Source of the DNA: JAUSPI01 sp964650385
GTDB taxonomy: Bacteria > Desulfobacterota > Syntrophia > Syntrophales > JADFWA01
Direction: 5' to 3'
Assembly (NCBI GenBank): GCA_964650385.1
Contig: CAZYTP010000034.1
Coordinates: forward strand, 1-23,708
Length of the DNA stretch: 23,708 nucleotides
Below are positions 7,388 through 15,546 of the stretch, piece after piece; positions within the stretch are counted from its first letter, which is position 1, and each line of letters opens with the position of its first letter. A program made the translations under genes and the position numbers. The notes beneath the pieces are model-generated. The model had not been told where the DNA came from. It did no database searches and was given only the letters and a program-made list of their open reading frames with translations.

Positions 7388-9133
7388 TCAGTATTTACGT
7401 TCTACCGGTAACCATTTGGTGATCGTTACTGGTTTGTAACTAAGTTTTGGCCCGTTTTTCGTATAGGTTATCAGTGTATGTTTGAGCCAGTTTTCATCGT
7501 CGCGCTCCGGAAAGTCACGCCGAGAGTGTGCCCCTCTGCTTTCCTCGCGGGCCAGTGCCGCCATCGTCATTCCTTCAGCTACATCTAGGAGGTTTCTTGT
7601 CTCGAGGACATTGATCAAATTGGAGTTATATACATGTCCAGTATCTTGAACATGGATGTTAAGGTATCGTTCGTTTAATTCCTTGATCTTTTTGAGTCCT
7701 TCCTTCAGCTTGTCTGAATCACGATAAACTCCCATATGATCGCGCATTGTAGACCTGATGGCGGTCTTAATATCATAGGGATTTTCATTTCCTTTTTTCG
7801 AGAGCAGGTCTTCGAAAAGACGGGCATATTCTGCATCGACCTTATCTGAAGGCAGATCTGCTAAAGGTGGATCGGTATCCAGATATTTAACTATCTCTTC
7901 GCCGTTTATCGCCCCGAACACTAGGCACTCTATGGTGGAATTGCAACCAAGGCGATTGGCGCCGTGGACTGAGTGACATGCAACTTCTCCTGATGTCCAG
8001 ACGCCCCTCATGGATGTTCCGCTATTTATATCCGACTCAATTCCTCCCATGCTGTAATGGGCAACAGGGCGTACCGGGATCGATTTCTCGATAGGATCGA
8101 GTCCGATATAATCCATACATACTTCCCGGATTAAGGGCAGTACATTATTGATCTTGTCTGCCCCTAAGTGAGTAAGGTCCAGATGAAGATAATCCAGCCC
8201 CCCAGGTCCCTCAAAGCCTCGACCTTCTAAAATCTCGGTTATCATAGACCGGGAGACGAGATCGCGAGGTCCCAGCTCCATCTTATCCGGGGCATACTTT
8301 TCCATGAACCTGTCACCATCTGAGTTTCTCAGATACCCTCCTTCACCACGACAGGCTTCGGTCATAAGGATACCGGAAGGAACAAGACCGGTTGGGTGAA
8401 ACTGGAGAAATTCTGAATCCTCAAGGTTAATGCCTGCCCGGTAGGCCACAGCATGTCCATCTGCGGTAACAGTCTGAGAAAATGTGGTGAAAATATAAAG
8501 ATTTCCGAGACCACCGGTAGAGATGACCATTGCCTTGGCCCGCAACACATAAAATTTCCCGGCACACATATCTATGGCCGTAACGCCACAGAAGTCACCA
8601 TTTTTATCTGTCAAAATGGAGGTAACAAAGAATTCGTCATAACGTGTGAAGTTTCTATACTTCATCATGGAATCATAGAGAGTCTGTACCTCGAAAAAAC
8701 CGGTCTTGTCCGCGGCCATCGTGGCCCGGGGAAGAGTGGCCCCTCCAAATGGACGCTGTTTGAGTCTACCGTCCTCCCACCGCGACCAAGGCATCCCTAG
8801 GTGGTCAAGAAAAAGTATCTCTTTAGGGCATCTTTCCACGAATCGGTCTATCACATCCTGATCCCCCAGGAAGTCTGCGCCCTTGACGGTATCCCAGGCG
8901 TGAAGATCAAAGCTGTCACCTTGATCTTCACGAAGTACTGCGTTGCTGCCGCCTTCGGCACATACTGAGTGGGGGCGCTGAATCTGTTGCTTGGAGATAA
9001 GGCCCATATTTACCGAGTCCTTAGTTTGCCGGGCAATCTCCAGCGCCGCTCGAAACCCGGCCAGCCCCGTGCCGAAAATCAGGACGTCATGCGTAACCAC
9101 TTCTACTTTCTTAGTGTATCCCAAATTTACCAT
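7388..9133 (-). CDS. sdhA: succinate dehydrogenase/fumarate reductase flavoprotein subunit
   Basis: Catalytic subunit of complex II, 581 aa from the chosen start, interconverting succinate and fumarate. The FAD-binding loop GTGLAG is at residues 21-26. H55 in RPHSVCAEGG is the expected site of covalent FAD attachment. TEACRGEGGYL, GPRDLVSRSM (catalytic arginine region), HYSMGGI and HGANRLGCNSTIEC are all intact. In-frame ATGs also exist at 9142 and upstream. I chose 9133 because GAGGGG lies 9 bases before it, whereas it directly abuts the 9142 ATG. It is the first gene of the sdhACDB block, with sdhC following after 10 bases. The 396-base gap upstream holds a repeat element and palindromes and may carry its own promoter. 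SdhA and FrdA of anaerobes cannot be told apart by these motifs. Confidence 0.95.
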   Translation of the reverse strand: MVNLGYTKKVEVVTHDVLIFGTGLAGFRAALEIARQTKDSVNMGLISKQQIQRPHSVCAEGGSNAVLREDQGDSFDLHAWDTVKGADFLGDQDVIDRFVERCPKEILFLDHLGMPWSRWEDGRLKQRPFGGATLPRATMAADKTGFFEVQTLYDSMMKYRNFTRYDEFFVTSILTDKNGDFCGVTAIDMCAGKFYVLRAKAMVISTGGLGNLYIFTTFSQTVTADGHAVAYRAGINLEDSEFLQFHPTGLVPSGILMTEACRGEGGYLRNSDGDRFMEKYAPDKMELGPRDLVSRSMITEILEGRGFEGPGGLDYLHLDLTHLGADKINNVLPLIREVCMDYIGLDPIEKSIPVRPVAHYSMGGIESDINSGTSMRGVWTSGEVACHSVHGANRLGCNSTIECLVFGAINGEEIVKYLDTDPPLADLPSDKVDAEYARLFEDLLSKKGNENPYDIKTAIRSTMRDHMGVYRDSDKLKEGLKKIKELNERYLNIHVQDTGHVYNSNLINVLETRNLLDVAEGMTMAALAREESRGAHSRRDFPERDDENWLKHTLITYTKNGPKLSYKPVTITKWLPVERKY

Positions 9134-9229
9134 ATCTTCCATCCCCTCATTAAGATTATAAAGAATTTTCAATAAATCTTTCTTTATTCGTTAAGCACTG
9201 AGCAAAAAATGGGAAAAATAATCTTTCTA

Positions 9230-9243
9230 ATGGAACGTTCCAT
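9230..9243. promoter_or_regulatory. 14-bp perfect palindrome upstream of sdhA, possible operator
   Basis: ATGGAACGTTCCAT is its own reverse complement. It lies about 90 bases upstream of the sdhA ATG. A related imperfect palindrome (GAATGAAACGTTCTATTC) sits at 9502-9519, just after the fumarase beta gene. Two similar AACGTT-centred sites in one gap suggest a regulator-binding pair. The regulator is unknown. Confidence 0.4.
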
Positions 9244-9301
9244 GGGTAAGCTTGTATGAGCTTGCAATGGATGTACTGTGTGGACAAGAAGAAAATTTAA
9301 A

Positions 9302-9331
9302 ACTATATAACACAGAATGAGAGCTTTGCAA
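9302..9331 (-). promoter_or_regulatory. weak candidate promoter for sdhACDB
   Basis: On the minus strand TTGCAA (9331-9326) and TATAGT (9307-9302) are 18 bases apart. The -35-like box falls inside the left arm of the repeat at 9318-9440. If real, the leader before sdhA would be about 160 bases and contain the 9230 palindrome. A TATAAT is also present at 9160-9155 but lacks a -35 partner. This is a motif guess only. Confidence 0.25.
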
Positions 9332-9440
9332 AACTATTGTTATTTGTCACTTCGACCGAAGGGAGAAATCTTAACGTGATTGAATCACTAAGATTTCCCG
9401 TCGTTAACACTTCTCGAAATGACAAAATTCAAAGCTCTCA
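9318..9440. repeat. REP-like inverted pair with 11-bp terminal inverted repeats
   Basis: The ends TGAGAGCTTTG (9318-9328) and CAAAGCTCTCA (9430-9440) are perfect inverted repeats. Inside are two head-to-head units that begin GTCAYTTCGA and end AAATCTTA (9346-9373 on plus, 9423-9389 on minus), with a small hairpin (GTGATT-G-AATCAC) at the centre. The whole 123 bp can fold as one long hairpin. It fills most of the 396-base gap between fumarase beta and sdhA and encodes no protein. The organisation matches the element at 18953-19072, though the sequence differs. Confidence 0.7.
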
Positions 9441-9529
9441 GAATAGAGTAATAAAATTACTTCATAACCCTCCGCGATTGCAAATGCCGTTGTGTATCCA
9501 CGAATGAAACGTTCTATTCGTTAGTTAAA

Positions 9530-10087
9530 CTATTCTTTCCGATATTTTTTTGCACCTTCAACATAAAGATCTCCTCCCCTTACGTCGTTGACCACCACTA
9601 CCGGAAAATCTTCTACCTCTAATTTCCGGAGGGCCTCGGGTCCGAGGTCTTCATAGGCAACAATTTCTGCCTTTTTTATGCTTTTGGCAATAAGGGCACC
9701 TGCTCCTCCGGTAGCACCGAAGTATACCGTTTTATGTTTTTTCATAGCCTCGATAACTTCCGGGGCACGGTTTCCCTTACCAATCATTCCTTTCAGCCCC
9801 AACTCCATAAGCCTGTAGGCATAGGCATCCATGCGGTAACTGGTTGTGGGACCGGCAGAACCGATTGCCTGTCCGGGTTTGGCAGGCGCTGGCCCGACAT
9901 AGTAGATTACCTGACCTTTGACATCGATAGGCAGTTCCTTACCCTCATCAAGCAAATCTACTAACCTCTTATGGGCGGCATCCCTCCCGGTGTAGATGGT
10001 ACCATTCAAGAATACCTTATCCCCAATGTTTAACTTTTCCACATCTTCATCAGAAAGTGGGGTAGTTAATTTTATCTGTTCTGACAT
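9530..10087 (-). CDS. fumB: class I fumarate hydratase, beta (C-terminal) subunit
   Basis: C-terminal half of the two-subunit oxygen-sensitive [4Fe-4S] fumarase (also TtdB-like), which hydrates fumarate to malate with the alpha subunit. It is 185 aa from the chosen start. The family stretch GDKVFLNGTIYTGRDAAHKR opens the domain, followed by YYVGPAPAKPG, GPTTSYRMD and GKGNR. The frame is open 26 codons upstream, but that part has no family similarity. The ATG at 10087 has GGAGGG five bases before it. It lies 147 bases downstream of the alpha gene. In this context fumarate is the substrate; tartrate dehydratase is the main alternative and fits the neighbours poorly. The symbol denotes the beta subunit, not E. 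coli FumB. Confidence 0.9.
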   Translation of the reverse strand: MSEQIKLTTPLSDEDVEKLNIGDKVFLNGTIYTGRDAAHKRLVDLLDEGKELPIDVKGQVIYYVGPAPAKPGQAIGSAGPTTSYRMDAYAYRLMELGLKGMIGKGNRAPEVIEAMKKHKTVYFGATGGAGALIAKSIKKAEIVAYEDLGPEALRKLEVEDFPVVVVNDVRGGDLYVEGAKKYRKE

Positions 10088-10234
10088 TTTTCCCTCCAGC
10101 GTTAGTACTTCCCTGAACCACAAATAGGAAGTGTTTTTAGCGCACCATCGCTCAAGTGTTCGCACTTATTATGTAACGAAATGTCATGCTAAAGAGCACT
10201 GTCCTATGTAATATAGGGTTTGATTGAGTAATCG

Positions 10235-11074
10235 TTAAATAACTGCCTCTTTGTGTCTTGCCGCATGGCACTGAATGTTGACCGCTAACGGTAAACTGGC
10301 AATGTGGCATGGTTCCATTTCGAATAATACGTCGAGGGAGGTTGTGTTTCCTCCGTATCCCATCGGACCGATTCCGAGCTTGTTGATTCTCTCTAGAACT
10401 TCTTCTTCTACCTGTGCCAGTTCCGGATCGGGATTTCTCTCCCCTATCTTTCTCAGCAGTGCCTTTTTGGCTAAAAATGCCGAGCGTTCAAATGTTCCAC
10501 CCACACCTATACCGATAACCGTGGGAGGACAGGGATTGGAACCGGCTTCTTCCACTCTTTGCACCACAAAATCCTTCACTCCTTCGATGCCCATAGCGGG
10601 AGTGAGCATGGTTACCCTGCTCATGTTTTCACTGCCGCCACCTTTAGGGGCGATGGTAATTTTCATCTTATCTCCCGGTACAATCTCGGTATGAATGATG
10701 GCCGGGGTATTGTCTCCGGTATTCTTTCGGGTAAAAGGATGACAGGCCGATTTTCTTAAGTAACCATCGGCGTATCCCTGTCTGACCCCTTCATTAACGG
10801 CCTCTTTGAAATCACCGCCGACGACGTGAACTTCCTGTCCCAGTTGAATAAAAAGGACGGCAAGTCCGCAATCCTGACAGATAGGGACCAGCTCATCCCG
10901 GGCAATCTGTGAGTTCTGCTTCAGTTCTTTTATAACCTCTACGGCTACAGGGGACTCATCCGTTTCGATTGCCCTATCAAAAGCGGCCTCTACATCATCT
11001 CCCAGATTGCAGTCGGCGTCAATACAAAGGCCCCTTATAACTTTAATAATCTCATCGCAAGAAATCTCTCTCAT
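10235..11074 (-). CDS. fumA: class I fumarate hydratase, alpha (N-terminal) subunit
   Basis: N-terminal, iron-sulfur-binding half of the two-subunit class I fumarase, 280 aa, normal for the family. Visible signatures are ICQDCG (C66, cluster ligand region), ACHPFTRKNTGDN (111-122), the KGGGSEN loop (144-150) and NPCPP (C182, another cluster ligand). The cluster binds the substrate directly, so the enzyme is expected to be oxygen sensitive, in keeping with an anaerobe. The frame extends to 11158, but the ATG at 11074 has AGGAG 7 bases before it and starts the conserved domain. It lies 84 bases after the malic enzyme, with a strong hairpin between them. Fumarase produces or consumes the malate used by that neighbour. 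The symbol denotes the alpha subunit. Confidence 0.92.
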   Translation of the reverse strand: MREISCDEIIKVIRGLCIDADCNLGDDVEAAFDRAIETDESPVAVEVIKELKQNSQIARDELVPICQDCGLAVLFIQLGQEVHVVGGDFKEAVNEGVRQGYADGYLRKSACHPFTRKNTGDNTPAIIHTEIVPGDKMKITIAPKGGGSENMSRVTMLTPAMGIEGVKDFVVQRVEEAGSNPCPPTVIGIGVGGTFERSAFLAKKALLRKIGERNPDPELAQVEEEVLERINKLGIGPMGYGGNTTSLDVLFEMEPCHIASLPLAVNIQCHAARHKEAVI

Positions 11075-11105
11075 CACCTTGCTCCTTTTAGTTTGACATT
11101 CCTCT

Positions 11106-11137
11106 CTCAGGGGATGAAACTTAGTCCATCCCCTGAG
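11106..11137. promoter_or_regulatory. strong hairpin between malic enzyme and fumarase alpha genes
   Basis: CTCAGGGGATG (11106-11116) and CATCCCCTGAG (11127-11137) form an 11-bp perfect stem with a 10-base loop. No T-run follows in the direction of transcription, and AGGAG of the next gene comes about 20 bases later. It is more likely an intra-operon stabilising or processing hairpin than a terminator. Confidence 0.5.
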
Positions 11138-11158
11138 GGAACTTAAACCGACTACCAA

Positions 11159-12613
11159 CTAATCCATCTGGTCGATAGCTCTCTTTAATGCATCTTCCAG
11201 CATACTGACAGGTGGTTTATCAATAAACCCTTCTTCCATCAAGTTATTATAGATGGCCCTTGATTCATTGATGCCGTCCTCCGTCTTTTTATATACTTCT
11301 TCCGCAGTCAGTTTAATTCTGGCTACGCCATCTTCTATTGCCTGCATGGCCACAGCACTTGCTACTGTCGGATAAACCTTTGTCTCCGTCATAAGGGGAG
11401 CTATGTTATTGGGATCGATACCCCTGTCCTCTGCGGTTTTAGCAATGGCATGGGCACTGGCGATTGCCATCTCGTCCGTGACTTTAGTCGCCCTGACAAG
11501 GAGGGAACCCTTCAGTATTCCCGGGAATCCGAGAGAATTATTCACCTGGTTGGGGAAATCTCCTCTTCCGGTAGCTACAACATAAGCGCCTGCTTCCTTG
11601 GCTTCATAGGGGTAAATTTCCGGTACCGGGTTGGAACAGGCGAAAACTATGGATTTATCAGCCATGCCTTTTACCCACTCGCCTTTGATTACACCGGGTC
11701 CCGGTGTTGAAAGGGCAATAAGCACATCAGCGCCTTTCATCGCGTCCACTATGTTGTCTACCTTCTTTGGGTTTGTGGCTTCGCAGATTTCCCATTTACG
11801 ATAGAATCTCTTGTCGGCTTTGATATTATCACGACCCTTGTGGAGACCGCCCTTGGAATCACACATAACTATTCTTTCCGGATCCGCGCCCGCCGCCATA
11901 ATTAGACGGCAGATGGTGGTATTCGAAGCGCCGGCGCCGAAGAAGGCCATGTTAATATCGCCAATATCTTTACCGGTAACTTTCAGGGCATTGAGGAGAC
12001 CGGCTAAGGTTATGGAAGCTGTTCCCTGGGCATCATCATGCCACACCGGAATATCACATTCCTCACGCAGTGTATCAAGAACCTTAAAACAATTCGGCTG
12101 TGAAATATCCTCAAGATTGACAGCCCCGAAACTGGGTTGAACCATCTTTACAAATTCGATGATCTTATCCGGATCATTTTCACCTTTCTCGTTTTTGCTG
12201 TCGACACAGAGAGCTACTGCATCAACACCGCCCAGATACTTCATCAAGAAGGCTTTACCTTCCATGACTCCGAGACCACCGGGAGGTGTGCAGTCTCCAT
12301 CTCCAAGGACCCTGGTGGAATCGCTGACGACTGCAACTAAATTTCCACGGTTTGTAAGATCATAAGATGTAAGATTGTCATCTCTTATGGTAGTTGAAAC
12401 CTTGGATACTCCAGGTGTGTACCAGACATTAAACCAGTTGTAACCATAGTAGCCGCATTTCGGAACGGTTATCATTTTACCGGAGTAGAACTTATGTGTC
12501 TCATAAGCGAGTTCTTTCAAGAGCAGTGTCTGCGCTCTAGCAACCTGCTCATCTGTATAATCATCAGGAAAGGACTTCCTGAGATTATCTAAATCTAACG
12601 TTATCTTACCCAT
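11159..12613 (-). CDS. NAD(P)-dependent malic enzyme (oxaloacetate-decarboxylating malate dehydrogenase)
   Basis: Converts malate to pyruvate and CO2 with reduction of NAD(P). It is 484 aa, a short MaeB-type malic enzyme without the phosphotransacetylase-like C-terminal domain. The N-terminal malic domain has VWYTPGV (catalytic Tyr region), GDGDCTPPGGLGVMEGKAFLMKYLGG in outline (substrate and catalytic Lys region) and IPVWHDDAQGTA (metal and substrate site). The NAD domain has FFGAGASN around residues 224-231, and GRGDFPNQVNNSLGFPG further on. The ATG at 12613 is preceded by AAAGGGG. It is placed between the epimerase and fumarase genes, so it probably closes the route between malate and pyruvate in the methylmalonyl-CoA pathway. 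Cofactor preference cannot be read with certainty. Confidence 0.93.
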   Translation of the reverse strand: MGKITLDLDNLRKSFPDDYTDEQVARAQTLLLKELAYETHKFYSGKMITVPKCGYYGYNWFNVWYTPGVSKVSTTIRDDNLTSYDLTNRGNLVAVVSDSTRVLGDGDCTPPGGLGVMEGKAFLMKYLGGVDAVALCVDSKNEKGENDPDKIIEFVKMVQPSFGAVNLEDISQPNCFKVLDTLREECDIPVWHDDAQGTASITLAGLLNALKVTGKDIGDINMAFFGAGASNTTICRLIMAAGADPERIVMCDSKGGLHKGRDNIKADKRFYRKWEICEATNPKKVDNIVDAMKGADVLIALSTPGPGVIKGEWVKGMADKSIVFACSNPVPEIYPYEAKEAGAYVVATGRGDFPNQVNNSLGFPGILKGSLLVRATKVTDEMAIASAHAIAKTAEDRGIDPNNIAPLMTETKVYPTVASAVAMQAIEDGVARIKLTAEEVYKKTEDGINESRAIYNNLMEEGFIDKPPVSMLEDALKRAIDQMD

Positions 12614-12658
12614 AATTTTCCCCTTTCACGTTTAAAGTTTGCGGTTTTTGATAATACC

Positions 12659-13060
12659 TTATCTTTCGCACAGCTCGATCATAACTCCGAAAGTCTCTTT
12701 CGGGTGAACAAAAGCAATTTTAGCGCCTCCGGCTCCCATCCTCGGCGTTTCATCGATGAGGCGAACACCTTTCGCTTTAAGTGTTTTCAGTGCTTCCTCG
12801 ATATTTTCAACCCGAAAAGCGACATGTTGCATTCCTTCACCTTTTCTCTCAATATACTTGGCTATTGGTCCGTCAGGGGAGGTAGATTCGAGAAGCTCTA
12901 TTTCAGTATCCCCAACAGGAAGAAAAGCCACCTTAACGTTCTGCTCTTCAACTGTTTCAACTTCTTCTAATTTTAGTCCCAAGACACCCTCATACAATTT
13001 AAGGGCTTCTTCAACACTCTTCACCGCCACTCCGATATGATCGACTTTCAATATTTTCAT
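12659..13060 (-). CDS. mce: methylmalonyl-CoA epimerase
   Basis: Small VOC-fold metalloenzyme of 133 aa that interconverts the 2S and 2R forms of methylmalonyl-CoA, linking the carboxyltransferase product to the mutase substrate. The two beta-alpha-beta-beta-beta modules are recognisable from VDHIGVAV (H8) and GMQHVAFRV (H79). Together with E55 (IELLE) and E129 (IELCE) these give the expected metal ligands. MGAGGAKIAFVHPKE is typical of the bacterial enzyme. It lies between sucD and the malic enzyme gene, 45 bases before the latter. An AGGAGG site is present upstream of the ATG. Other VOC members look similar, but the neighbours make this call firm. Confidence 0.93.
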   Translation of the reverse strand: MKILKVDHIGVAVKSVEEALKLYEGVLGLKLEEVETVEEQNVKVAFLPVGDTEIELLESTSPDGPIAKYIERKGEGMQHVAFRVENIEEALKTLKAKGVRLIDETPRMGAGGAKIAFVHPKETFGVMIELCER

Positions 13061-13224
13061 ATAAAACCTCCTTTCTTTCTGTCTCTGTTTTATTTAAAAA
13101 CAGGACTTATTTGAGCTTTTTTGCCGCTTGTCTATCTCGCCAATTCACTAACGTTCACAGTGGTTCGAACCGGAATATTTCTGATGTCCCCTGTTTTCTC
13201 AATTGAGTGAGGAGCTGCACTTAT

Positions 13225-14112
13225 CTATTTGAGCAGACCCCGTTCTTCGAGTATCTTTTTTGCAGTTATTCCGATATCGGCCGGGTTCTTCACTACGGCT
13301 ATCCCTGCTGCTGTCAGTGCAGCCATTTTTTCAGCGGCGGTTCCTTTTCCTCCGGCGATGATCGCACCGGCGTGACCCATTCGTCTGCCCGGGGGGGCAG
13401 TCTGACCGGCGATGAAGGAAACGACCGGTTTTGTCACGTTGTCTTTGATGTACTGAGCGGCTTCTTCCTCTGCGGTTCCCCCGATCTCACCGATCATAAC
13501 GATAAGATCCGTCTGGGGATCTTTTTCATACAACTCCAGAAGATCTATAAAACCGGAACCTACGATAGGATCACCACCAATGCCGATGGAAGTTGATTGC
13601 CCGATTCCCAGAGCGGTCAACTGGTCGATTGCCTCATAGGTCAGTGTTCCGCTTCTGGAGATGACCCCCACATTACCTTTTTTGTGGATAAAATTAGGCA
13701 TGAAGCCTATTTTTCCCACACCTGGCGTCGTAATGCCGGGGCAATTAGGTCCAATAAGATAAGTTCCGGAACCCTTAAGCACCTTTTTTACCTTGACCAT
13801 TTCCAGAACTGGAACGCCCTCCGTCAGGGCTACAATGAATTTAATTCCCGCTTCGATGGCCTCCAGGATGGCATCGGGAGTAAAGGCAGCCGGAACAAAT
13901 ATTCCTGAGACGTTAGCCCCTTGTTCTGATACCGATTCACTTACACTATTATAAACAGGGATTCCATCAACATCCATCCCTCCTTTACCGGGAGTCACTC
14001 CTGCCACTACGTTGGTTCCAAACTCCACCGCTACACGGGTATGAAAGGTTCCTTCGCCTCCCGTGATACCCTGAATTACTATCCGACTATTTTCATCTAA
14101 TAGAATACTCAC
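13225..14112 (-). CDS. sucD: succinyl-CoA synthetase (succinate-CoA ligase) alpha subunit
   Basis: The alpha subunit binds CoA and carries the phosphohistidine; with SucC it makes ATP or GTP from succinyl-CoA. It is 295 aa, standard length. The CoA-binding Rossmann domain starts at IVIQGITG. GPNCPG holds C124, SRSGTLTYE follows, and GRRMGHAGA contains the active-site H247. In this operon it provides substrate-level phosphorylation when the pathway runs from succinyl-CoA to succinate, or consumes ATP in reverse. It starts 29 bases after sucC. The 164 bases that follow, up to the epimerase gene, hold only a weak A/T hairpin (13085-13103) and a 10-bp palindrome (13162-13171). Confidence 0.97.
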   Translation of the reverse strand: MSILLDENSRIVIQGITGGEGTFHTRVAVEFGTNVVAGVTPGKGGMDVDGIPVYNSVSESVSEQGANVSGIFVPAAFTPDAILEAIEAGIKFIVALTEGVPVLEMVKVKKVLKGSGTYLIGPNCPGITTPGVGKIGFMPNFIHKKGNVGVISRSGTLTYEAIDQLTALGIGQSTSIGIGGDPIVGSGFIDLLELYEKDPQTDLIVMIGEIGGTAEEEAAQYIKDNVTKPVVSFIAGQTAPPGRRMGHAGAIIAGGKGTAAEKMAALTAAGIAVVKNPADIGITAKKILEERGLLK

Positions 14113-14141
14113 TGTCTTACCTCTCTCTCTATATAAGATTA

Positions 14142-15305
14142 TTACTGTGCTATATTTACCGCCTTTTCGGCTGCCTCATAGAGACCATCAGCAACTTCAA
14201 ATTTTACAGATGATTCCTGTAGGATTTTTTTACCTTCCGCTTCATTGGTGCCATGAAGTCTTATAACCATCGGAATTGTTAACTCCAGATTACTTGCTGC
14301 CTGAACGATTCCATTTGCCAGGCGATCACACCTGAGGATTCCCCCGAAGATGTTGACGAGTATGGCTTTAACACTTTTGTCTGAAGTGAGTATCTTGAAT
14401 GCGTTTTCTACCTGTTCCGGCGAGGCTCCACCACCTACGTCGAGGAAGTTGGCCGGTTCGCCACCCGCCATTTTTATGAGATCCATGGTGGTCATGGCAA
14501 GTCCGGCGCCATTGACCATGCAGCCTACGTTCCCGTCCAGCTTTATGTAATTTACTCCCAGCTTCTTTGCGTCTACCTCAAGGGGATCTTCTTCGTCAAC
14601 GTCATACAGTGCCTTGATTTCCGGATGACGGAACAGGCCATCATCATCAAAATTTATCTTGGCGTCCAGAGCTACAAGTTGGCCATCCTCGGTAATTACC
14701 AGTGGGTTGATCTCCACTAACGAGGAATCCTTTTCCAGCATCAGTCGGTACAGGTTTTGCACGATTTTGGAGCACTGGCCAATAAGGGGTTTATCCAGGC
14801 CAAGACCGTAGGCGATTTTCCTTCCCTGATATCCACTGAAACTTCCGGCGGGATGGGCAGCCACTTTTATGATCTTTTCGGGGGTCGCTGCCGCTACTTC
14901 CTCAATAGACATTCCACCTTCCTGGGAAGCCATAACTACAGGCGCTTCCGTAGCTCGAGATCGATCGACTACTATTCCCAGATAAAGTTCCTTTTTGATT
15001 TTTCCGGCTTTTTCTACCAGGACATTTTTTACTTTTTTGCCCTGCGGACCGGTCTGTGGTGTTACCAGTTGCATGCCGATAATCTCTTTTGCTGCCGCTT
15101 CTGCTTCATCGGGAGAGGAAACCAGCTTTATTCCTCCTCCTTTTCCTCTTCCACCGGCATGGATCTGGGCTTTGACAACCACCTTCCCGCCAATTTCGGA
15201 AGCGATTTTTTTTGCCTCTTCAGGGGTACTTGCTACTCTTCCTTCAGGGACCGGAATTCCGTACTCCCTCAAGATCTCCTTCGCTTGATACTCATGAATA
15301 TTCAT
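14142..15305 (-). CDS. sucC: succinyl-CoA synthetase (succinate-CoA ligase) beta subunit
   Basis: Nucleotide- and succinate-binding subunit, 387 aa, as usual. The N-terminal ATP-grasp domain opens with MNIHEYQAKEILREYGIPVP and has KAQIHAGGRGKGGGIKL (nucleotide loop). EINPLV and ALDAKINFDDD carry Mg ligands, and the C-terminal ligase domain includes NGAGLAMTTMD and FLDVGGGA. Whether it prefers ATP or GTP cannot be told reliably. It is the first gene of the long minus-strand set and faces the mutase genes across a 344-base divergent region, so it probably marks the promoter-proximal end of the operon. An AGGAAGGG-like site lies close upstream of the ATG. Confidence 0.97.
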   Translation of the reverse strand: MNIHEYQAKEILREYGIPVPEGRVASTPEEAKKIASEIGGKVVVKAQIHAGGRGKGGGIKLVSSPDEAEAAAKEIIGMQLVTPQTGPQGKKVKNVLVEKAGKIKKELYLGIVVDRSRATEAPVVMASQEGGMSIEEVAAATPEKIIKVAAHPAGSFSGYQGRKIAYGLGLDKPLIGQCSKIVQNLYRLMLEKDSSLVEINPLVITEDGQLVALDAKINFDDDGLFRHPEIKALYDVDEEDPLEVDAKKLGVNYIKLDGNVGCMVNGAGLAMTTMDLIKMAGGEPANFLDVGGGASPEQVENAFKILTSDKSVKAILVNIFGGILRCDRLANGIVQAASNLELTIPMVIRLHGTNEAEGKKILQESSVKFEVADGLYEAAEKAVNIAQ

Positions 15306-15358
15306 ATTCTATTCCCTTCCTCAAAACTTTTTTAGTATGAACTAGAACCGCAAGGAGT

Positions 15359-15388
15359 AGCGTAACATAACAACTATAGTTGTGTCAA
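15359..15388 (-). promoter_or_regulatory. candidate sucC operon promoter overlapped by a palindromic operator
   Basis: On the minus strand TTGACA (15388-15383) is a perfect -35 box; the best -10 candidate 18 bases on is weak (TACGCT). The 14-bp perfect palindrome ACAACTATAGTTGT (15370-15383) abuts the -35 and fills the spacer. A protein bound there would block RNA polymerase, so it is a good candidate repressor site for the pathway operon. The regulator gene is not in the window. Confidence 0.5.
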
Positions 15389-15546
15389 TATTTTTTTTAA
15401 TTTTGACCCCCGATAAAAGAGGTATTTTAGAAAAAAATGATGCTTTGAAAATATCGATTGCGCAGCTTTATAACGGAGGTATTTTACGCATCTATTTTGT
15501 CTGTTCAGACAGGGGTGTTACAAGGCGGATTGGTTGTACTAAATGC

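Noticed and set aside
13162..13171. GGTTCGAACC, reminiscent of a tRNA T-arm
   Set aside because: No acceptor, D or anticodon stems can be built around it on either strand; it is a 10-bp palindrome only.
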